A stretch of 64,000 nt of DNA from an uncultured Planctomycetota bacterium (GCA_900696465.1 CAADGE010000048.1:1-64000); one strand, 5' to 3'; shown: positions 52,723 to 63,492, numbered from the stretch's first letter. A program made the numbers and translations. Notes: generated by a model not told the origin, from the letters alone.

Positions 52723-53886
52723 ATGATCGAAGACCGAAACATCATCTGCATTGCCAGCAACTGGTGGTACGACCCGACGAGCAAGCACCATGTGATGCGA
52801 CTGCTCGCGGAACGGAATCACGTCATCTGGGTCAATTACCACGGATCGCGGCGTCCACGCGTACGCGCTGCGGATGTTCGTGCGGCGGCCGGACGTTTGC
52901 GTCAGGTCATTGAGGGGCCGCGGCGTGTCCTGGAAAATCTGACGGTCATCACGCCGCTGGTGTTGCCGTTGCCAGGCAGCCGCACAGCGACGCAGGTTAA
53001 TCGTCGGCTGCTGGTCCGTCAGATTCGTTCTGTGCTGCGGCAACTGCCCGAGCGACCTGTACAACTCTGGACCTTCGCTCCGGATGTGGATTATCTCGTC
53101 GGCCGTTTCGACGAGGAGTGTGCCGTCTACTATTGCGTTGACGCCTTCGACGAGTTCGAAGGGTACGACCGCGAGGCGATTCGCGCAGCGGAGGCACGTC
53201 TGATCGATAAGGTAGACCTGGTGCTGGCTGCTTCGCATGCGTTATACCAGTCGCGGCGCAGGCAGTGTCCGGAGGTGGTCTATGTGCCGCACGGGGTCGA
53301 TGTCGAACACTTTCAGGCGGCAAGCCGCGCGACGAACATCCCGGAGGACGTGGTCTTGCTGCGCCGCCCGGTGCTGGGATTCTGGGGGCTGATACAGGAA
53401 TGGGTGGACATTGAGCTGCTGGCAGACGTGGCCCGGATGCGGCCGGAGTGGTCGATCGTTGTGATTGGTGAGGCGGCAAGGGATGTAAGCAAACTATCGT
53501 CGCTGCCCAATGTGCACCTGCTCGGGCGGCAGCCCTACGCGAGATTGCCGGAATATGCTCGAGCGTTCGACATGGGCCTGATCCCCTTTCGAATCAATGC
53601 GCTGACGCGGGCGGTGAACCCGATCAAGCTGCGCGAGTATCTCGCAGCCGGGCTTCCGGTGGTCTCTACGCCCCTGCCTGAAGTGGAGGCGGCGGGACTG
53701 GAAGGAGTGTACATCGCGAACGGTGTGGAAGCGTTCGTTCGAGCATGCGAGCGGGCGATGGCGGAGAACACTCCGACACGGGCCGAGCAGCGCCGAAATC
53801 TGATGAACAGCGAGAGCTGGCGGGCAAAGGTGGAGGCGATCTCTGAGCTGGTTTTGGCGCGCTTCGGGCGTCGCGCGAAGTCCTGA
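52723..53886 (+). CDS. Glycosyltransferase, GT1/GT4-like
   Basis: 387 residues; starts MIEDRNIICIASNWWYDPTS. Segments of a GT-B enzyme: VYYCVDAFDEFEGYDREAIR, VDLVLAASHALYQSRRRQCP, YVPHGVDVEHFQAASRATNI, then PVLGFWGLIQEWVDIELLAD and VNPIKLREYLAAGLPVVSTP. NPIKLREYLAAGLPVVSTPL is the usual acceptor/donor loop with the K-x-x-E-Y-L-A motif. Donor and acceptor unknown. It lies 81 bases after the GT4 gene, suggesting joint assembly of one glycan. Confidence 0.9.
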   Translation: MIEDRNIICIASNWWYDPTSKHHVMRLLAERNHVIWVNYHGSRRPRVRAADVRAAAGRLRQVIEGPRRVLENLTVITPLVLPLPGSRTATQVNRRLLVRQIRSVLRQLPERPVQLWTFAPDVDYLVGRFDEECAVYYCVDAFDEFEGYDREAIRAAEARLIDKVDLVLAASHALYQSRRRQCPEVVYVPHGVDVEHFQAASRATNIPEDVVLLRRPVLGFWGLIQEWVDIELLADVARMRPEWSIVVIGEAARDVSKLSSLPNVHLLGRQPYARLPEYARAFDMGLIPFRINALTRAVNPIKLREYLAAGLPVVSTPLPEVEAAGLEGVYIANGVEAFVRACERAMAENTPTRAEQRRNLMNSESWRAKVEAISELVLARFGRRAKS

Positions 53887-53889
53887 CGA

Positions 53890-54225
53890 TTATGCTGTCG
53901 CCTGGACAGCTTCATCAATCGCGCCGTTGATGCGGTGCATCATCTCAAGATAGTCGGCCTGTGCCTTCATCATTTCCTTGATCTTCTCATTCGCAGCGAT
54001 GGCGCCTTCGCAATCCTGGAGCTTACGCTTGTCTTCCGGTTCGATCGGCTTGCCCGAGTTCTGCAACTCTTGAATCTTGACGGCCTGCTCCTGATAAGCG
54101 CGCAGAACCTTCTGGGCTTCGGAATCGGACTCGACCGCGCGGGCCGCGTTCATAAAGCTGACGGTCCGCGGGTTCGCGGCGATCTTCTTGCCTAAGGCCC
54201 GTGCGTCGGCGATGATGTCTTCCAT
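53890..54225 (-). CDS. YlbF/YmcA-family protein
   Basis: 111 residues, nearly all alpha-helical with heptad patterns. DIIADARALGKKIAANPRTV, FMNAARAVESDSEAQKVLRA, YQEQAVKIQELQNSGKPIEP and ANEKIKEMMKAQADYLEMMH match the YlbF/YmcA family. In Bacillus, YlbF with YmcA and YaaT forms a complex that influences RNase Y and competence. A partner is not seen here. The gene is convergent with the glycosyltransferase pair and divergent from the RNase R gene, an interesting RNA-decay context, but any link is inferred. Confidence 0.85.
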   Translation of the reverse strand: MEDIIADARALGKKIAANPRTVSFMNAARAVESDSEAQKVLRAYQEQAVKIQELQNSGKPIEPEDKRKLQDCEGAIAANEKIKEMMKAQADYLEMMHRINGAIDEAVQATA

Positions 54226-54362
54226 GGCAGCTTCCCTGTAGCGGTGCTATCTCCGCAAGACGCCATCATCGCGGTTTCCAGGCGCACGGGCAAGTATGCG
54301 GCGAATCGCCGCCGGATTGCCTCTTGGCAGCACTCGCGCTGGTCACGATCTGAAAGAACTTC

Positions 54363-56735
54363 ATGCCCAAGCGATTTTCCGAACGTATTCTCGATTTCCT
54401 CCGCAATCCCGACTATCGCCCGATGAAGGCGACGAAGCTGGCCCGGGCCATGGGCATCGCCGATGCCGAGTACGGCGATTTTCACGATGCCGTCGATGCC
54501 CTGCGGCGGGTCGGTCGTGTAGTTTTCGGCACGGGCAACGCGGTTATGCTGCCGCACCCGCCGAATCAGATCACCGGCACCTATCGTGCGAATCCGCGCG
54601 GCTTCGGCTTCGTCGTACCCGATTCACCGACGGCGCACGGCGATTTGTACATCGGACGTGGCGACGCGCTGGATGCCGTGACCGGCGATCGTGTGCTCTG
54701 CCATGTCCTGCCGCGCGGGCGACGCGAGGGGCGGGAGTCCTTCGGCGGGCGGATCCTCAAGATCATCGAGCGCGGCAACAGCCGCTTTGTAGGGCAGCTT
54801 CGCCAGGAAGGCGGGCACTGGTTCGTGCAGCCGGACGGAAATACGCTGCACGTGCCGATACTCGTCGGTGACGTGGGCGCGAAAGGCGCGCGCGACGGCG
54901 ATCAGGTGGTTGTGGAAATCGTGCGCTATCCAAGCGACGGTCGGCCTGCCAAGGGCGTGATCGTCGAGCGACTCGGCGCGCAGGGCAAGCCGGGCGTCGA
55001 CCTGATCAGTATCATCCGGCAGTATCACCTGCCGGAGGGTTTTCCGCCGGAGGTTCTCGACCATGCCGGCGAAGTCACCCGCGCATTCGACGTGGAGCAG
55101 GAACTCGCGAAGCGCGAAGATCTTTCCGACCTGTTGACGATCACCATCGACCCGGATGATGCGAAGGATTTTGACGACGCCATCACGCTTGTCCGACTCG
55201 ACGGTTTCACCGAATCTAAGAAAGGGCGAAGGTCAGCCAGGAATCCAAAATCCAAAATCCCGAATTCCCAATCGGGCGAGGCAGTCTGGGAACTGGGGGT
55301 CCACATCGCTGATGTGAGCCACTTTGTCCGCGAAGGCGAGCCGATGGACGAGGAGGCACGGGAGCGCGGCACGAGCGTGTATTTTCCTGGTCATGTCATC
55401 CCGATGCTGCCCGAGGTGTTGTCCAACGGGATATGCAGCTTACAGGAGGGAGAGCCACGGCTGACCAAAAGCGCCTTCATTCGCTATGACGTGCAAGGCA
55501 GAGTGGTTAGCACCCGATTCGCGAACGCCGTTATTCGATCTGCCAAGCGATTGACCTATCGACAGGCGAGTGCAATTCTTGAGGGCAGCGGATCGAAGCA
55601 GAGCTTCGCGGTCCCCAAGGTCGTGACACTCGTTCGAGAGATGGATCGCCTGGCCCGCGCCATTCGGCAACGGCGGCTGGACGAGGGGATGATCGTGCTC
55701 GATCTTCCGGCCGTGGATCTGATCCTAGACGAGAACGGTCGAGTGGTTGATGCTCGACCCGAGGACACGAGCTTCTCGCACACGATTATCGAGATGTTCA
55801 TGGTCGAGGCCAACGAGGCCGTCGCTCGGCTGATGGACCGCCTCGGGGTGCCGTGTATCCGGCGTATCCATCCGGAGCCGGACGAAAGCTCGCTGGAGGC
55901 AATGGCCCGATTCATGCGCGCCGCGGGCTTCGCTGTACCCAAGAAGATCACGCCGCATGATCTTCAGACGCTCCTTGCACCCTTGAAGGGAAAGCCCGAG
56001 GCGTACGCAGTGAATCTTGCGGTTCTCAAGTCGATGCAGCTTGCGGAATACTCGCCGAAGAAGGTGGGACACTTCGCCCTTGCGAGTAAACACTATACGC
56101 ATTTTACCAGCCCGATACGGCGTTATGCTGATCTGACGGTGCACCGTTTGCTGCAGCGCTATTTGACCGGCCCCTTCGGCGGAAAGAACAAGGTCGGGCT
56201 CGACGAAGTGCCGGACGAGGAAGAATTGACCGATCTGTCGCGACGACTGTCGTACGTTTCCCGGCGCGCGGAAAGCGCTGAACAGGAACTGCGGACGGTG
56301 AAGGTCCTGCAGTTGCTGACGGAGCACGTCGGCGACGAGTTCGAGGGCGTGGTGACCGGCGTGACCAACTTTGGATTGTTTGTTCAGCATCCGAAGTATC
56401 TGATTGACGGCCTGCTGCGAATCGAAGATCTCGGCGACGACTGGTGGGAGGCGGACGTGAAGGCCGGCCGGATCGTCGGCGAGCGGACCCGACAGGTATT
56501 CACGATGGGTACGCTTCTCAAGGTACGCATCGCGGAGGTGGATGTTTCGGCGAGACAGTTGAATCTGGTGCTCGTGGAGGGTTCGGCGCGATCCGCACGG
56601 CATCGTTCGAAGCAGGGGGGCGAGAGTGGTCCTCGTCGAAGATCGCGCAGCATTGAAAAACGGCTCGCTGGGCGCGAGCGCCGAGCAAGGAATGAGAAAC
56701 GTCGCTCCGGAGGGCGGCGGCGCGGAAAACGCTAA
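54363..56735 (+). CDS. rnr: Ribonuclease R
   Basis: 790 residues, exoribonuclease II family, degrades structured RNA 3' to 5'. The head is a helix-turn-helix-like RNase R N-terminus, followed by cold-shock domains (ITGTYRANPRGFGFVVPD). The catalytic RNB domain has TIDPDDAKDFDDAITL, the Asp cluster, and ELGVHIADVSHFVREGEPMD. A C-terminal S1 domain (FEGVVTGVTNFGLFVQHPKY) and a basic tail complete it. Between DDAITLVRLDGF and WELGVHIADV sits an extra stretch TESKKGRRSARNPKSKIPNS that other RNase R proteins do not usually have. The gene starts at ATG 54363 with no strong ribosome site. Confidence 0.93.
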   Translation: MPKRFSERILDFLRNPDYRPMKATKLARAMGIADAEYGDFHDAVDALRRVGRVVFGTGNAVMLPHPPNQITGTYRANPRGFGFVVPDSPTAHGDLYIGRGDALDAVTGDRVLCHVLPRGRREGRESFGGRILKIIERGNSRFVGQLRQEGGHWFVQPDGNTLHVPILVGDVGAKGARDGDQVVVEIVRYPSDGRPAKGVIVERLGAQGKPGVDLISIIRQYHLPEGFPPEVLDHAGEVTRAFDVEQELAKREDLSDLLTITIDPDDAKDFDDAITLVRLDGFTESKKGRRSARNPKSKIPNSQSGEAVWELGVHIADVSHFVREGEPMDEEARERGTSVYFPGHVIPMLPEVLSNGICSLQEGEPRLTKSAFIRYDVQGRVVSTRFANAVIRSAKRLTYRQASAILEGSGSKQSFAVPKVVTLVREMDRLARAIRQRRLDEGMIVLDLPAVDLILDENGRVVDARPEDTSFSHTIIEMFMVEANEAVARLMDRLGVPCIRRIHPEPDESSLEAMARFMRAAGFAVPKKITPHDLQTLLAPLKGKPEAYAVNLAVLKSMQLAEYSPKKVGHFALASKHYTHFTSPIRRYADLTVHRLLQRYLTGPFGGKNKVGLDEVPDEEELTDLSRRLSYVSRRAESAEQELRTVKVLQLLTEHVGDEFEGVVTGVTNFGLFVQHPKYLIDGLLRIEDLGDDWWEADVKAGRIVGERTRQVFTMGTLLKVRIAEVDVSARQLNLVLVEGSARSARHRSKQGGESGPRRRSRSIEKRLAGRERRARNEKRRSGGRRRGKR

Positions 56736-56855
56736 GTGCAGCGACCGGATGATCGACCGCGAGGAGAACTGCGCCGGTCGTCGCCGGCGATCAGGCATCC
56801 GTTGAAACGCAGTCCGCTTGACCCGTTGCCATCACAGCTTCTACACTTGCAGTCC

Positions 56856-57944
56856 ATGCTGAGAACCCCTTTATACGAAACACATAAACGCCTGGGCGCC
56901 CGGCTCATCGACTTCGGTGGATGGGAAATGCCGGTCATGTATCGCGGCATCAACGAGGAGCACGTTTATACACGGACGGCGAGCAGCATCTTCGACGTGT
57001 CCCACATGGGCCGACTGGTGTTCACCGGTTCGGACTCCGAGGCGCTGTTGCAGCATGTCTGCACGCGAAACGTCGGTAAACTGAAGGTCGGTCGCAGCGG
57101 CTACAGCCACGTCTGCAACGAGCGCGGCGGCATCCTTGATGATGTGATCGTCTCGCGTTATGAAGATCGATGGCTCATGGTATGCAACGCGGGGAATCGC
57201 GAAAAAATCGTGTCGCATCTTCAGCGGCATCTTGAGGGCCGCAAGGTCACGCTGGACGACACGACACAGAAATCGGTCATGCTGGCCATTCAGGGGCCGG
57301 CGACGATGGAACTCTTCGCGCAGCACATGCCGATCAAGGTGGGCGAGGTGGCGCGATACGGTTTCGTGACCGGCAGCTACTTGGGGCAGAAATACAGTAT
57401 CTTCCGAAGCGGCTACACGGGCGAAGACGGGCTGGAGGTCGTTCTTTCCGCGGCGACCGGTGTACTGGTTTGGGATTTTCTCACACAGGACGGCAGCGGA
57501 GACCGGGTGACGATCCGTCCGGCCGGTCTGGGCGCGCGAGATACTCTGCGGCTGGAGGCGGGCATGCCGCTCTACGGGCATGAGTTGATGGAAGAGGTTG
57601 ATCCGCTTTCGGCGGGTTGCGGTTGGTGCGTCGACCTTGAAAAAGAGTTCGTCGGCGCGTCGGCGCTGCGACAGATTGCAGCGGAAGGCCCGCGCCGAAA
57701 GCTCATCGGGCTGATTCTGGAAGGCAGGCGGATCGCCCGGCAGGGTGCCAGAGTGCTGGCTGACGGCGCGGAAGTCGGCGTGGTGACGAGCGGGACGCTG
57801 AGCCCGACGCTGGAGAAGTCGATTGCGATGGCCTATCTCGATGCTTCGTATTGCGAGGCGGGCCGTTCAATTACGGTGGAAGTCCGGGATCAGCAGATAC
57901 CCGCGGTCGTGACGGCGCTGCCGTTCTACAAGCGGTCTGCCTAG
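56856..57944 (+). CDS. gcvT: Aminomethyltransferase, glycine cleavage T protein
   Basis: 362 residues from ATG 56856, chosen because LRTPLYETHKRLGARLIDFG is the usual N-terminus. It transfers the methylene group from the aminomethyl-lipoyl H protein to tetrahydrofolate, releasing ammonia. Folate-binding and core motifs: GGWEMPVMYRGINEEHVYTR, FDVSHMGRLVFTGSDSEALL, GILDDVIVSRYEDRWLMVCN, SGYTGEDGLEVVLSAATG and LGARDTLRLEAGMPLYGHEL (the Asp/Arg-rich active-site strand). First gene of the gcvT-gcvH-gcvP cluster. A 120-base ORF extension upstream is not supported. Confidence 0.95.
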   Translation: MLRTPLYETHKRLGARLIDFGGWEMPVMYRGINEEHVYTRTASSIFDVSHMGRLVFTGSDSEALLQHVCTRNVGKLKVGRSGYSHVCNERGGILDDVIVSRYEDRWLMVCNAGNREKIVSHLQRHLEGRKVTLDDTTQKSVMLAIQGPATMELFAQHMPIKVGEVARYGFVTGSYLGQKYSIFRSGYTGEDGLEVVLSAATGVLVWDFLTQDGSGDRVTIRPAGLGARDTLRLEAGMPLYGHELMEEVDPLSAGCGWCVDLEKEFVGASALRQIAAEGPRRKLIGLILEGRRIARQGARVLADGAEVGVVTSGTLSPTLEKSIAMAYLDASYCEAGRSITVEVRDQQIPAVVTALPFYKRSA

Positions 57945-58017
57945 GCGCACACCAACGGGTATCGATATAATTTGCATCGTACTGACCTCAGGATGATGAA
58001 ACACACGGAGGCGCGGC

Positions 58018-58398
58018 GTGGGTGTTCCAAATGACCGGCGGTACCTGAAAAGCCACGAGTGGCACAAGCTCGATGGGAAGATCTGCACGATCGGCATCAC
58101 CAAGTTCGCCGCCGACGAGTTGACGGACATCACTTACGTCTCCCTGCCCAAGGTGGGCAAAGAGATCACGGCCGGCCAGCCGCTCGGTGAGATTGAATCG
58201 GTCAAGGCGACCAGTGATCTGTACAGTGGTGTCTCCGGCGTGGTGGTCGAGGTGAACGGCCGACTCGGCGATTCGCCCGAGCTGGTCAACAGCGATGCCT
58301 TCGGCGACGGCTGGCTGGTGAAGGTTCAGGTGAACGATCCGTCCCAGCTGGATCGGCTGATGACTGCCGAACAGTACGACGCCCAGATCGGCGGCTGA
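58018..58398 (+). CDS. gcvH: Glycine cleavage H protein (lipoyl carrier)
   Basis: 126 residues; GTG 58018 follows GGAGG, about 8 bases upstream. It carries the aminomethyl intermediate on lipoyl-lysine between P, T and L proteins. The lipoyl Lys is in GEIESVKATSDLYSGVSG (ESVKA), preceded by the beta-strand AADELTDITYVSLPKVGK. C-terminal GDGWLVKVQVNDPSQLDRLM is standard. Lipoylation may be done by the ligase at 50.2 kb. It lies 73 bases after gcvT. Confidence 0.96.
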   Translation: MGVPNDRRYLKSHEWHKLDGKICTIGITKFAADELTDITYVSLPKVGKEITAGQPLGEIESVKATSDLYSGVSGVVVEVNGRLGDSPELVNSDAFGDGWLVKVQVNDPSQLDRLMTAEQYDAQIGG

Positions 58399-58614
58399 TC
58401 GCCCACTCTCTCGGTTTCGAAGCTCGAATGGACCTCCGTTATTCATTGTGATTTTTGAGTATTCGCTTTCCCGGCAGGGTCGTGGTCGGGGTCGATGGTT
58501 CGCTTCCTGCACCACTGCCGCACGGGCGGTATCTCCGCTACAATCCTGACAACATCGTGACTGACCGCGTGCCCAGTGGACGGGCTTGCCGCAGCACCAG
58601 GAGATGCCACCAAG

Positions 58615-61545
58615 ATGCCCGAGTCCGCCTTCTCGCGATCTTTGCTCGATCCTTCCGACACTTTTCTTCACCGCCACAACGGCCCGAGTCCGGCCGATGT
58701 CCAGGAGATGCTGACGCTCATCGGCAGCAGCTCACTGGAAAATCTCGTGGAACAGACGATCCCGGCGGACATACGAATCAAGTCGCCGCTTCAAATCGGC
58801 TGCCCGCGCGGGGAGCATGAGCTGCTCGAGTCGCTTCGGGCGATCGCTGACCGCAACGAGACCTGTCGCAGTCTGATCGGCATGGGATACTACGACTGCA
58901 TCACGCCGCCGGTCATCGGGCGAAATATCTTTGAGAATCCCGGATGGTACACGCAATACACGCCTTATCAGGCGGAGATCTCGCAGGGCCGGCTGGAAGC
59001 ACTGCTCAACTTCCAGACGATGGTGTCTGATCTGACGGCTCTGCCCGTGGCGAATGCGTCACTGCTCGACGAGGCGACGGCAGCCGCGGAGGCCATGACC
59101 ATGTGTCGCGCGCTGGCCGGTGAGGACGGTGCACGACACGACTTCTTCGTCTCAGATGCCTGTCACCCACAGACGATCGCCGTCGTGCAGACCCGTGCAC
59201 GCCCGCTGGGGATCGAAGTCATGGTCGGCGATGCATCGAAGGCGGACTTTTCGAAACAGCGCCCGTTCGGCATTCTGTTGCAGTACCCGACGACAGATGG
59301 CCGTGTCGAGAATTACGAGGAAATTGCCGGGCGAGGCCATGCGGCGGGAGCGCTGGTGGTCGTGGCGACGGACCTGCTGGCGCTGGCGCTATTGCGTGCG
59401 CCGGGCGAGTTCGGCGCCGACATCGCCGTCGGTTCGTCCCAGCGCTTCGGTGTGCCGCTGGGATTCGGCGGGCCGCATGCGGCGTTCATGTCCTGCCGCG
59501 AAGACCTCAAGCGACACATGCCGGGACGCATCGTCGGCGTCTCGAAAGATGTACACGGCCGGCCTGCGTACCGGCTGGCAATTCAGACGCGTGAGCAGCA
59601 CATTCGTCGGGAGAAGGCCACGAGCAACATCTGCACGGCGCAGGTGCTGTTGGCGATCATGGCGGGAATGTATGCCGTTTACCACGGACCTACCGGGCTG
59701 CGGCGAATCGCAGAACGCATCCATGCGTTCACGGCCATCCTGGCATCCGGCTTGCACAAGATGGGGCATGCGACGAGCGATTCGGCGTTCTTCGATACGC
59801 TGGCGATTCGTCCCGCCGGAGGAGCAGACGCGGCCCGTGCAATACTTGAGGCGGCGCGGAGCGCCCGTATCAACCTGCGAGACTATGGCGACGGTCGCAT
59901 CGGTGTCAGTCTCGATGAGCGAACCGATCGCAACGAAATTGCGAAGCTGCTGGATATCTTCTCGGTCGGCACGAAGGGGCAAGTTCCACCGGTCGCACTG
60001 CAGGAGGAGACGCGTTTCTCGATTCCCGATCCGCTGGTGCGTCACAGCGGCTACCTGACGCACACCGTCTTCAACAGTTATCACAGCGAAACGGAAATGC
60101 TTCGCTACATCTTCCGGCTCCAGTCGCGCGACCTGTCACTGGCGCATTCCATGATCCCGCTCGGCTCCTGCACGATGAAGCTCAACGCCACGAGCGAGAT
60201 GCTTCCGGTGAGCTGGCCGAAATTCGCCGGGCTGCATCCGTTTGCCCCGGCAGATCAGTGGCGCGGCTATGCGGAGCTTTTCCGTCAGCTCGAGGGTTGG
60301 CTCGCGGAAGTGACCGGTCTGGCGGCCGTGAGTCTTCAGCCCAATGCCGGTTCGCAGGGCGAGTATGCCGGGCTGCTGGTCATTCGTGCTTATCACGAGA
60401 GCAGGGGAGAGCCGCATCGCAACGTCTGTCTGATTCCCACCTCGGCCCACGGGACCAATCCTGCCAGCGCGGTGACCGCGGGCATGCGGGTGGTTGCGGT
60501 GGCGTGTGATGCCCGCGGCAACATCGATATGACCGACCTGAAAGCCAAGGCCGCGCAGCATGCACGCGAGCTGGCGGCGATCATGGTGACCTATCCGTCG
60601 ACGCACGGCGTCTTTGAAAAGTCCATCCGCGAACTGTGCGAAGTTGTCCATCAGCACGGCGGACAGGTTTACATGGACGGCGCAAACATGAACGCCCAGG
60701 TGGGCCTGTGTCGTCCGGGCGACATCGGCGCAGACGTCTGTCACCTGAATCTGCACAAGACCTTCTGCATTCCGCATGGCGGTGGCGGTCCGGGCATGGG
60801 GCCGATAGCCGTGGCAAAGCACCTGGCCGCCTTCCTGCCGGGCCATCCGGTTCAGCCGGTTGATCGCGCCGGCGCAAAGGCGATCGGCCCGATCTCTGCG
60901 GCGCCATACGGCAGCCCGAGTATCCTGACGATCTCGTGGGTCTATATTGCCCTGATGGGGGGCGAAGGCCTGACGCGGGCATCACAAATCGCAATTCTTA
61001 ATGCCAACTACATGGCATCGCGCCTTGAGCGACACTACCCCGTTCTCTATCGTGGCGAGAACAATCGCGTGGCCCATGAGTTCGTCGTCGACTGTCGGCC
61101 GTTTGAAAAGTCCGCCGGCGTGAAAGTGGAGGACATCGCCAAGCGGCTGATGGATTACGGCTTCCACGCGCCGACGATGTCGTGGCCGGTGCCCGGTACG
61201 CTGATGATCGAGCCGACGGAGAGCGAGTCCCGCGCCGAGCTGGATCGTTTCTGCGACGCGATGATTGCGATCCGGGAGGAAATCCGGGCCATTGAGGAGG
61301 GCCGCGCGGATCGCGAGGACAATGTTCTCAAGAACGCGCCGCACACCGCCGAAGCCGTCAGTGCCAATGATTGGACACACGCATACCGGCGTGAGCAGGC
61401 GGCGTATCCGGCGCCGTGGGTGCGTGAGCGGAAGTTCTGGCCGCCCGTCGGCCGCATCGACAACGTGTGGGGCGACCGCAATCTTTTCTGCACGTGCCCA
61501 TCGGTCGAGGCCATGGCCGCCGCCGAATCGCCGACCCGCACGTAA
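58615..61545 (+). CDS. gcvP: Glycine dehydrogenase (decarboxylating), fused P protein
   Basis: 976 residues from ATG 58615; both P1-like and P2-like halves are in one polypeptide, as in E. coli and mitochondria. It decarboxylates glycine with pyridoxal phosphate and loads the residue on GcvH. Motifs: [20 protein letters not shown] near the N-terminus, [40 protein letters not shown], and the PLP-Lys region [21 protein letters not shown]-terminal [20 protein letters not shown] is typical. A 216-bp gap separates it from gcvH. It ends 12 bases from the convergent transketolase stop. Confidence 0.96.
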   Translation: MPESAFSRSLLDPSDTFLHRHNGPSPADVQEMLTLIGSSSLENLVEQTIPADIRIKSPLQIGCPRGEHELLESLRAIADRNETCRSLIGMGYYDCITPPVIGRNIFENPGWYTQYTPYQAEISQGRLEALLNFQTMVSDLTALPVANASLLDEATAAAEAMTMCRALAGEDGARHDFFVSDACHPQTIAVVQTRARPLGIEVMVGDASKADFSKQRPFGILLQYPTTDGRVENYEEIAGRGHAAGALVVVATDLLALALLRAPGEFGADIAVGSSQRFGVPLGFGGPHAAFMSCREDLKRHMPGRIVGVSKDVHGRPAYRLAIQTREQHIRREKATSNICTAQVLLAIMAGMYAVYHGPTGLRRIAERIHAFTAILASGLHKMGHATSDSAFFDTLAIRPAGGADAARAILEAARSARINLRDYGDGRIGVSLDERTDRNEIAKLLDIFSVGTKGQVPPVALQEETRFSIPDPLVRHSGYLTHTVFNSYHSETEMLRYIFRLQSRDLSLAHSMIPLGSCTMKLNATSEMLPVSWPKFAGLHPFAPADQWRGYAELFRQLEGWLAEVTGLAAVSLQPNAGSQGEYAGLLVIRAYHESRGEPHRNVCLIPTSAHGTNPASAVTAGMRVVAVACDARGNIDMTDLKAKAAQHARELAAIMVTYPSTHGVFEKSIRELCEVVHQHGGQVYMDGANMNAQVGLCRPGDIGADVCHLNLHKTFCIPHGGGGPGMGPIAVAKHLAAFLPGHPVQPVDRAGAKAIGPISAAPYGSPSILTISWVYIALMGGEGLTRASQIAILNANYMASRLERHYPVLYRGENNRVAHEFVVDCRPFEKSAGVKVEDIAKRLMDYGFHAPTMSWPVPGTLMIEPTESESRAELDRFCDAMIAIREEIRAIEEGRADREDNVLKNAPHTAEAVSANDWTHAYRREQAAYPAPWVRERKFWPPVGRIDNVWGDRNLFCTCPSVEAMAAAESPTRT

Positions 61546-61557
61546 CTTCAATACAAT

Positions 61558-63492
61558 CTATTTGATCTTTTCGTGAGCGCACTGCGCGATGTCTTCTGCC
61601 GAGAGTCCGCAATAGGAGAGAATCTCGTCGGTCGTACGGGCGCTCTTGGGCATCTTGCGGCAGGTCATGGATTCGACGCGCGTCATTCCATGGCGAGCGG
61701 CCGCCTCGGCAATGGCGCTGGCCAGGCCGCCGATGTAGTTGTCCTCGACGACGAGGATTCGGTCGCCGGTCTTCTTTGCGGCAGACAGGATCGAGTCCGT
61801 CTTGAGCGGGAAGGAGTAGGCGTCGATCAGCGTGCACCGGATACCGTCCTTCGCGAGCATCTCCGCGGCGCGCTTGCTCTCATGCACCATGTAACCGGCA
61901 CTCACGAGCGTCAGCGCATCGCCTTCCTGAAGAACATGCGACCCGCCGATCTCGAAGCGTGTGTCGGGTGCGTACAACAGTGCCACGTCCGGACGATGCG
62001 TTCGCATGTAGCACATCCCTTCGTGCGCCGCCATCAACCAGGTGCAGTGATAGGCGGCGACGGCATCGGCCGGGTGAAAACTCACGCAGACCGGTCGGCC
62101 ACGTCCATCGTCGGCCTCACTCGCGCTGCGGAAATAGGCCACGTCGTGGAGACTCATCTGGCTCGGGCCGTCCGCGGCGAGGGTGATGCCCGCGTGCGAG
62201 CCGGTGAGCTTGATGTTTGCCCGTGTGATCTGGGCCATTTCGATCTGGTCATAGGCGCGGGAAATGAACTTGGCGAAGCTGCTGACAAAAGGAACAAAGC
62301 CGGCGGCGGCCATGCCCGCGGCGGCGGAGACCATGTTCTGCTCGGCGATCTTGCACTCAATGAATCGGTCGGGGTGCTTCTTCGCGAAGATATCCGCGAA
62401 GGTGGAGTTGCTCACGTCGCCATCGAGGGCGACGACGCGCGGATCGGATTCGCCGATGGCCAGCAGTGCCGCGCCGTACGCCCGGCGCGTTGCCAGCGCG
62501 CCTTTTGCCACGGCACCATCGAGTCCGGCGAGCTTCATCGCCGCGGCGAATTCCATCGGGCGACTTTCCGGCCGCAGCATCGGCTTTGCAGCAGCGGGCT
62601 TTGCGATCGTGGGTGCAGGAGGTGAACGATCCTTGATGCCCAGTCGGGCAGCCGTCTCGTCGAGCAGGGCCACCGCCGCGTCGAGGTCTTTCGCCGTCAC
62701 CGGCTTGCCGTGATTTGATTTATCCTTCAAGGCCGCACAGCCCCAGCCCTTTTCCGTCTTCGCCACGACAGCGAGCGGGCGATCTCGCCTTTCCGTCAAG
62801 ATACGCTTTAGCGCATCGGGATCATGCCCATCGACCGTTACCACTTTCCAACCGAATGCCGCCGATTTCTCAGCCAGCCGCTCGGCGGACTGCTGCGGCG
62901 AGACATAGTCGGCCTGTCCCTGGCCGTTGCAGTTGAAGATGGCGCAGACTTCATGCAGCCCGCGCTCGGCGATCATGTCCATCGCCTCCCAGATCTGCCC
63001 CTCGCGGGATTCGCCGTCGCCGATGAGCACATACACGCGGCGATCGACCTTCTGGAGGCGCGAGGCGATCGCAAGCCCGGCACCGACGCTCAGACCCTGT
63101 CCGAGCGAGCCGGTCGCCGCGTCGAAGAAGGGGAAACCCTCCGCGGGGTTCGGATGCCCGTCGAGTGGGCTGTCAGCGTCTCGAAGGGAGGCAAGATCGG
63201 CGAGGGTCAATCGGCGAGACGTGGCGGGCGACTTGCCTACCACGCCGCCGAGGTCAGCATAGGCCGCATAGACGGCGGGCACTGCATGGCCTTCGGAAAG
63301 AACCAACCGATCGGAGGCGGTGTTCCAGGGGTCGGCCGGGTCCCAGCGCATCACGTCGTACATGAGCGTGACGACGGCGTGCATGATCGACAGCGCGCTG
63401 GAGGGATGTCCCGACCCAGACGCAGTCGTCATGCGGATGACTTCTTTGCCAAGCTGAATGGCTTTGCTGTGCGCGAAATCCCTGAAACTCAT
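61558..63492 (-). CDS. tkt: Transketolase
   Basis: 644 residues, thiamine-diphosphate enzyme of the pentose phosphate pathway moving two-carbon units between sugar phosphates. First-half motifs: TASGSGHPSSALSIMHAVVT, RLVLSEGHAVPAVYAAYADL, the TPP motif LIGDGESREGQIWEAMDMIA (GDG...N) and SNHGKP. Second half: FIECKIAEQNMVSAAAGMAA, SFAKFISRAYDQIEMAQITR, GSHAGITLAADGPSQMSLHD and a C-terminal VEDNYIGGLASAIAEAAARH. Slightly short of the 660-670 usual length but complete. It is convergent with gcvP. Confidence 0.95.
   Translation of the reverse strand: MSFRDFAHSKAIQLGKEVIRMTTASGSGHPSSALSIMHAVVTLMYDVMRWDPADPWNTASDRLVLSEGHAVPAVYAAYADLGGVVGKSPATSRRLTLADLASLRDADSPLDGHPNPAEGFPFFDAATGSLGQGLSVGAGLAIASRLQKVDRRVYVLIGDGESREGQIWEAMDMIAERGLHEVCAIFNCNGQGQADYVSPQQSAERLAEKSAAFGWKVVTVDGHDPDALKRILTERRDRPLAVVAKTEKGWGCAALKDKSNHGKPVTAKDLDAAVALLDETAARLGIKDRSPPAPTIAKPAAAKPMLRPESRPMEFAAAMKLAGLDGAVAKGALATRRAYGAALLAIGESDPRVVALDGDVSNSTFADIFAKKHPDRFIECKIAEQNMVSAAAGMAAAGFVPFVSSFAKFISRAYDQIEMAQITRANIKLTGSHAGITLAADGPSQMSLHDVAYFRSASEADDGRGRPVCVSFHPADAVAAYHCTWLMAAHEGMCYMRTHRPDVALLYAPDTRFEIGGSHVLQEGDALTLVSAGYMVHESKRAAEMLAKDGIRCTLIDAYSFPLKTDSILSAAKKTGDRILVVEDNYIGGLASAIAEAAARHGMTRVESMTCRKMPKSARTTDEILSYCGLSAEDIAQCAHEKIK

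Noticed and set aside
58399-58614. Glycine riboswitch between gcvH and gcvP
   Set aside because: The gap is long enough, but I see no paired aptamer cores typical of glycine riboswitches. It lies inside the cluster rather than ahead of it.
58455-58820. 121-residue open frame at the start of gcvP
   Set aside because: It overlaps the well-supported GcvP N-terminus in another frame and has no recognisable motif.
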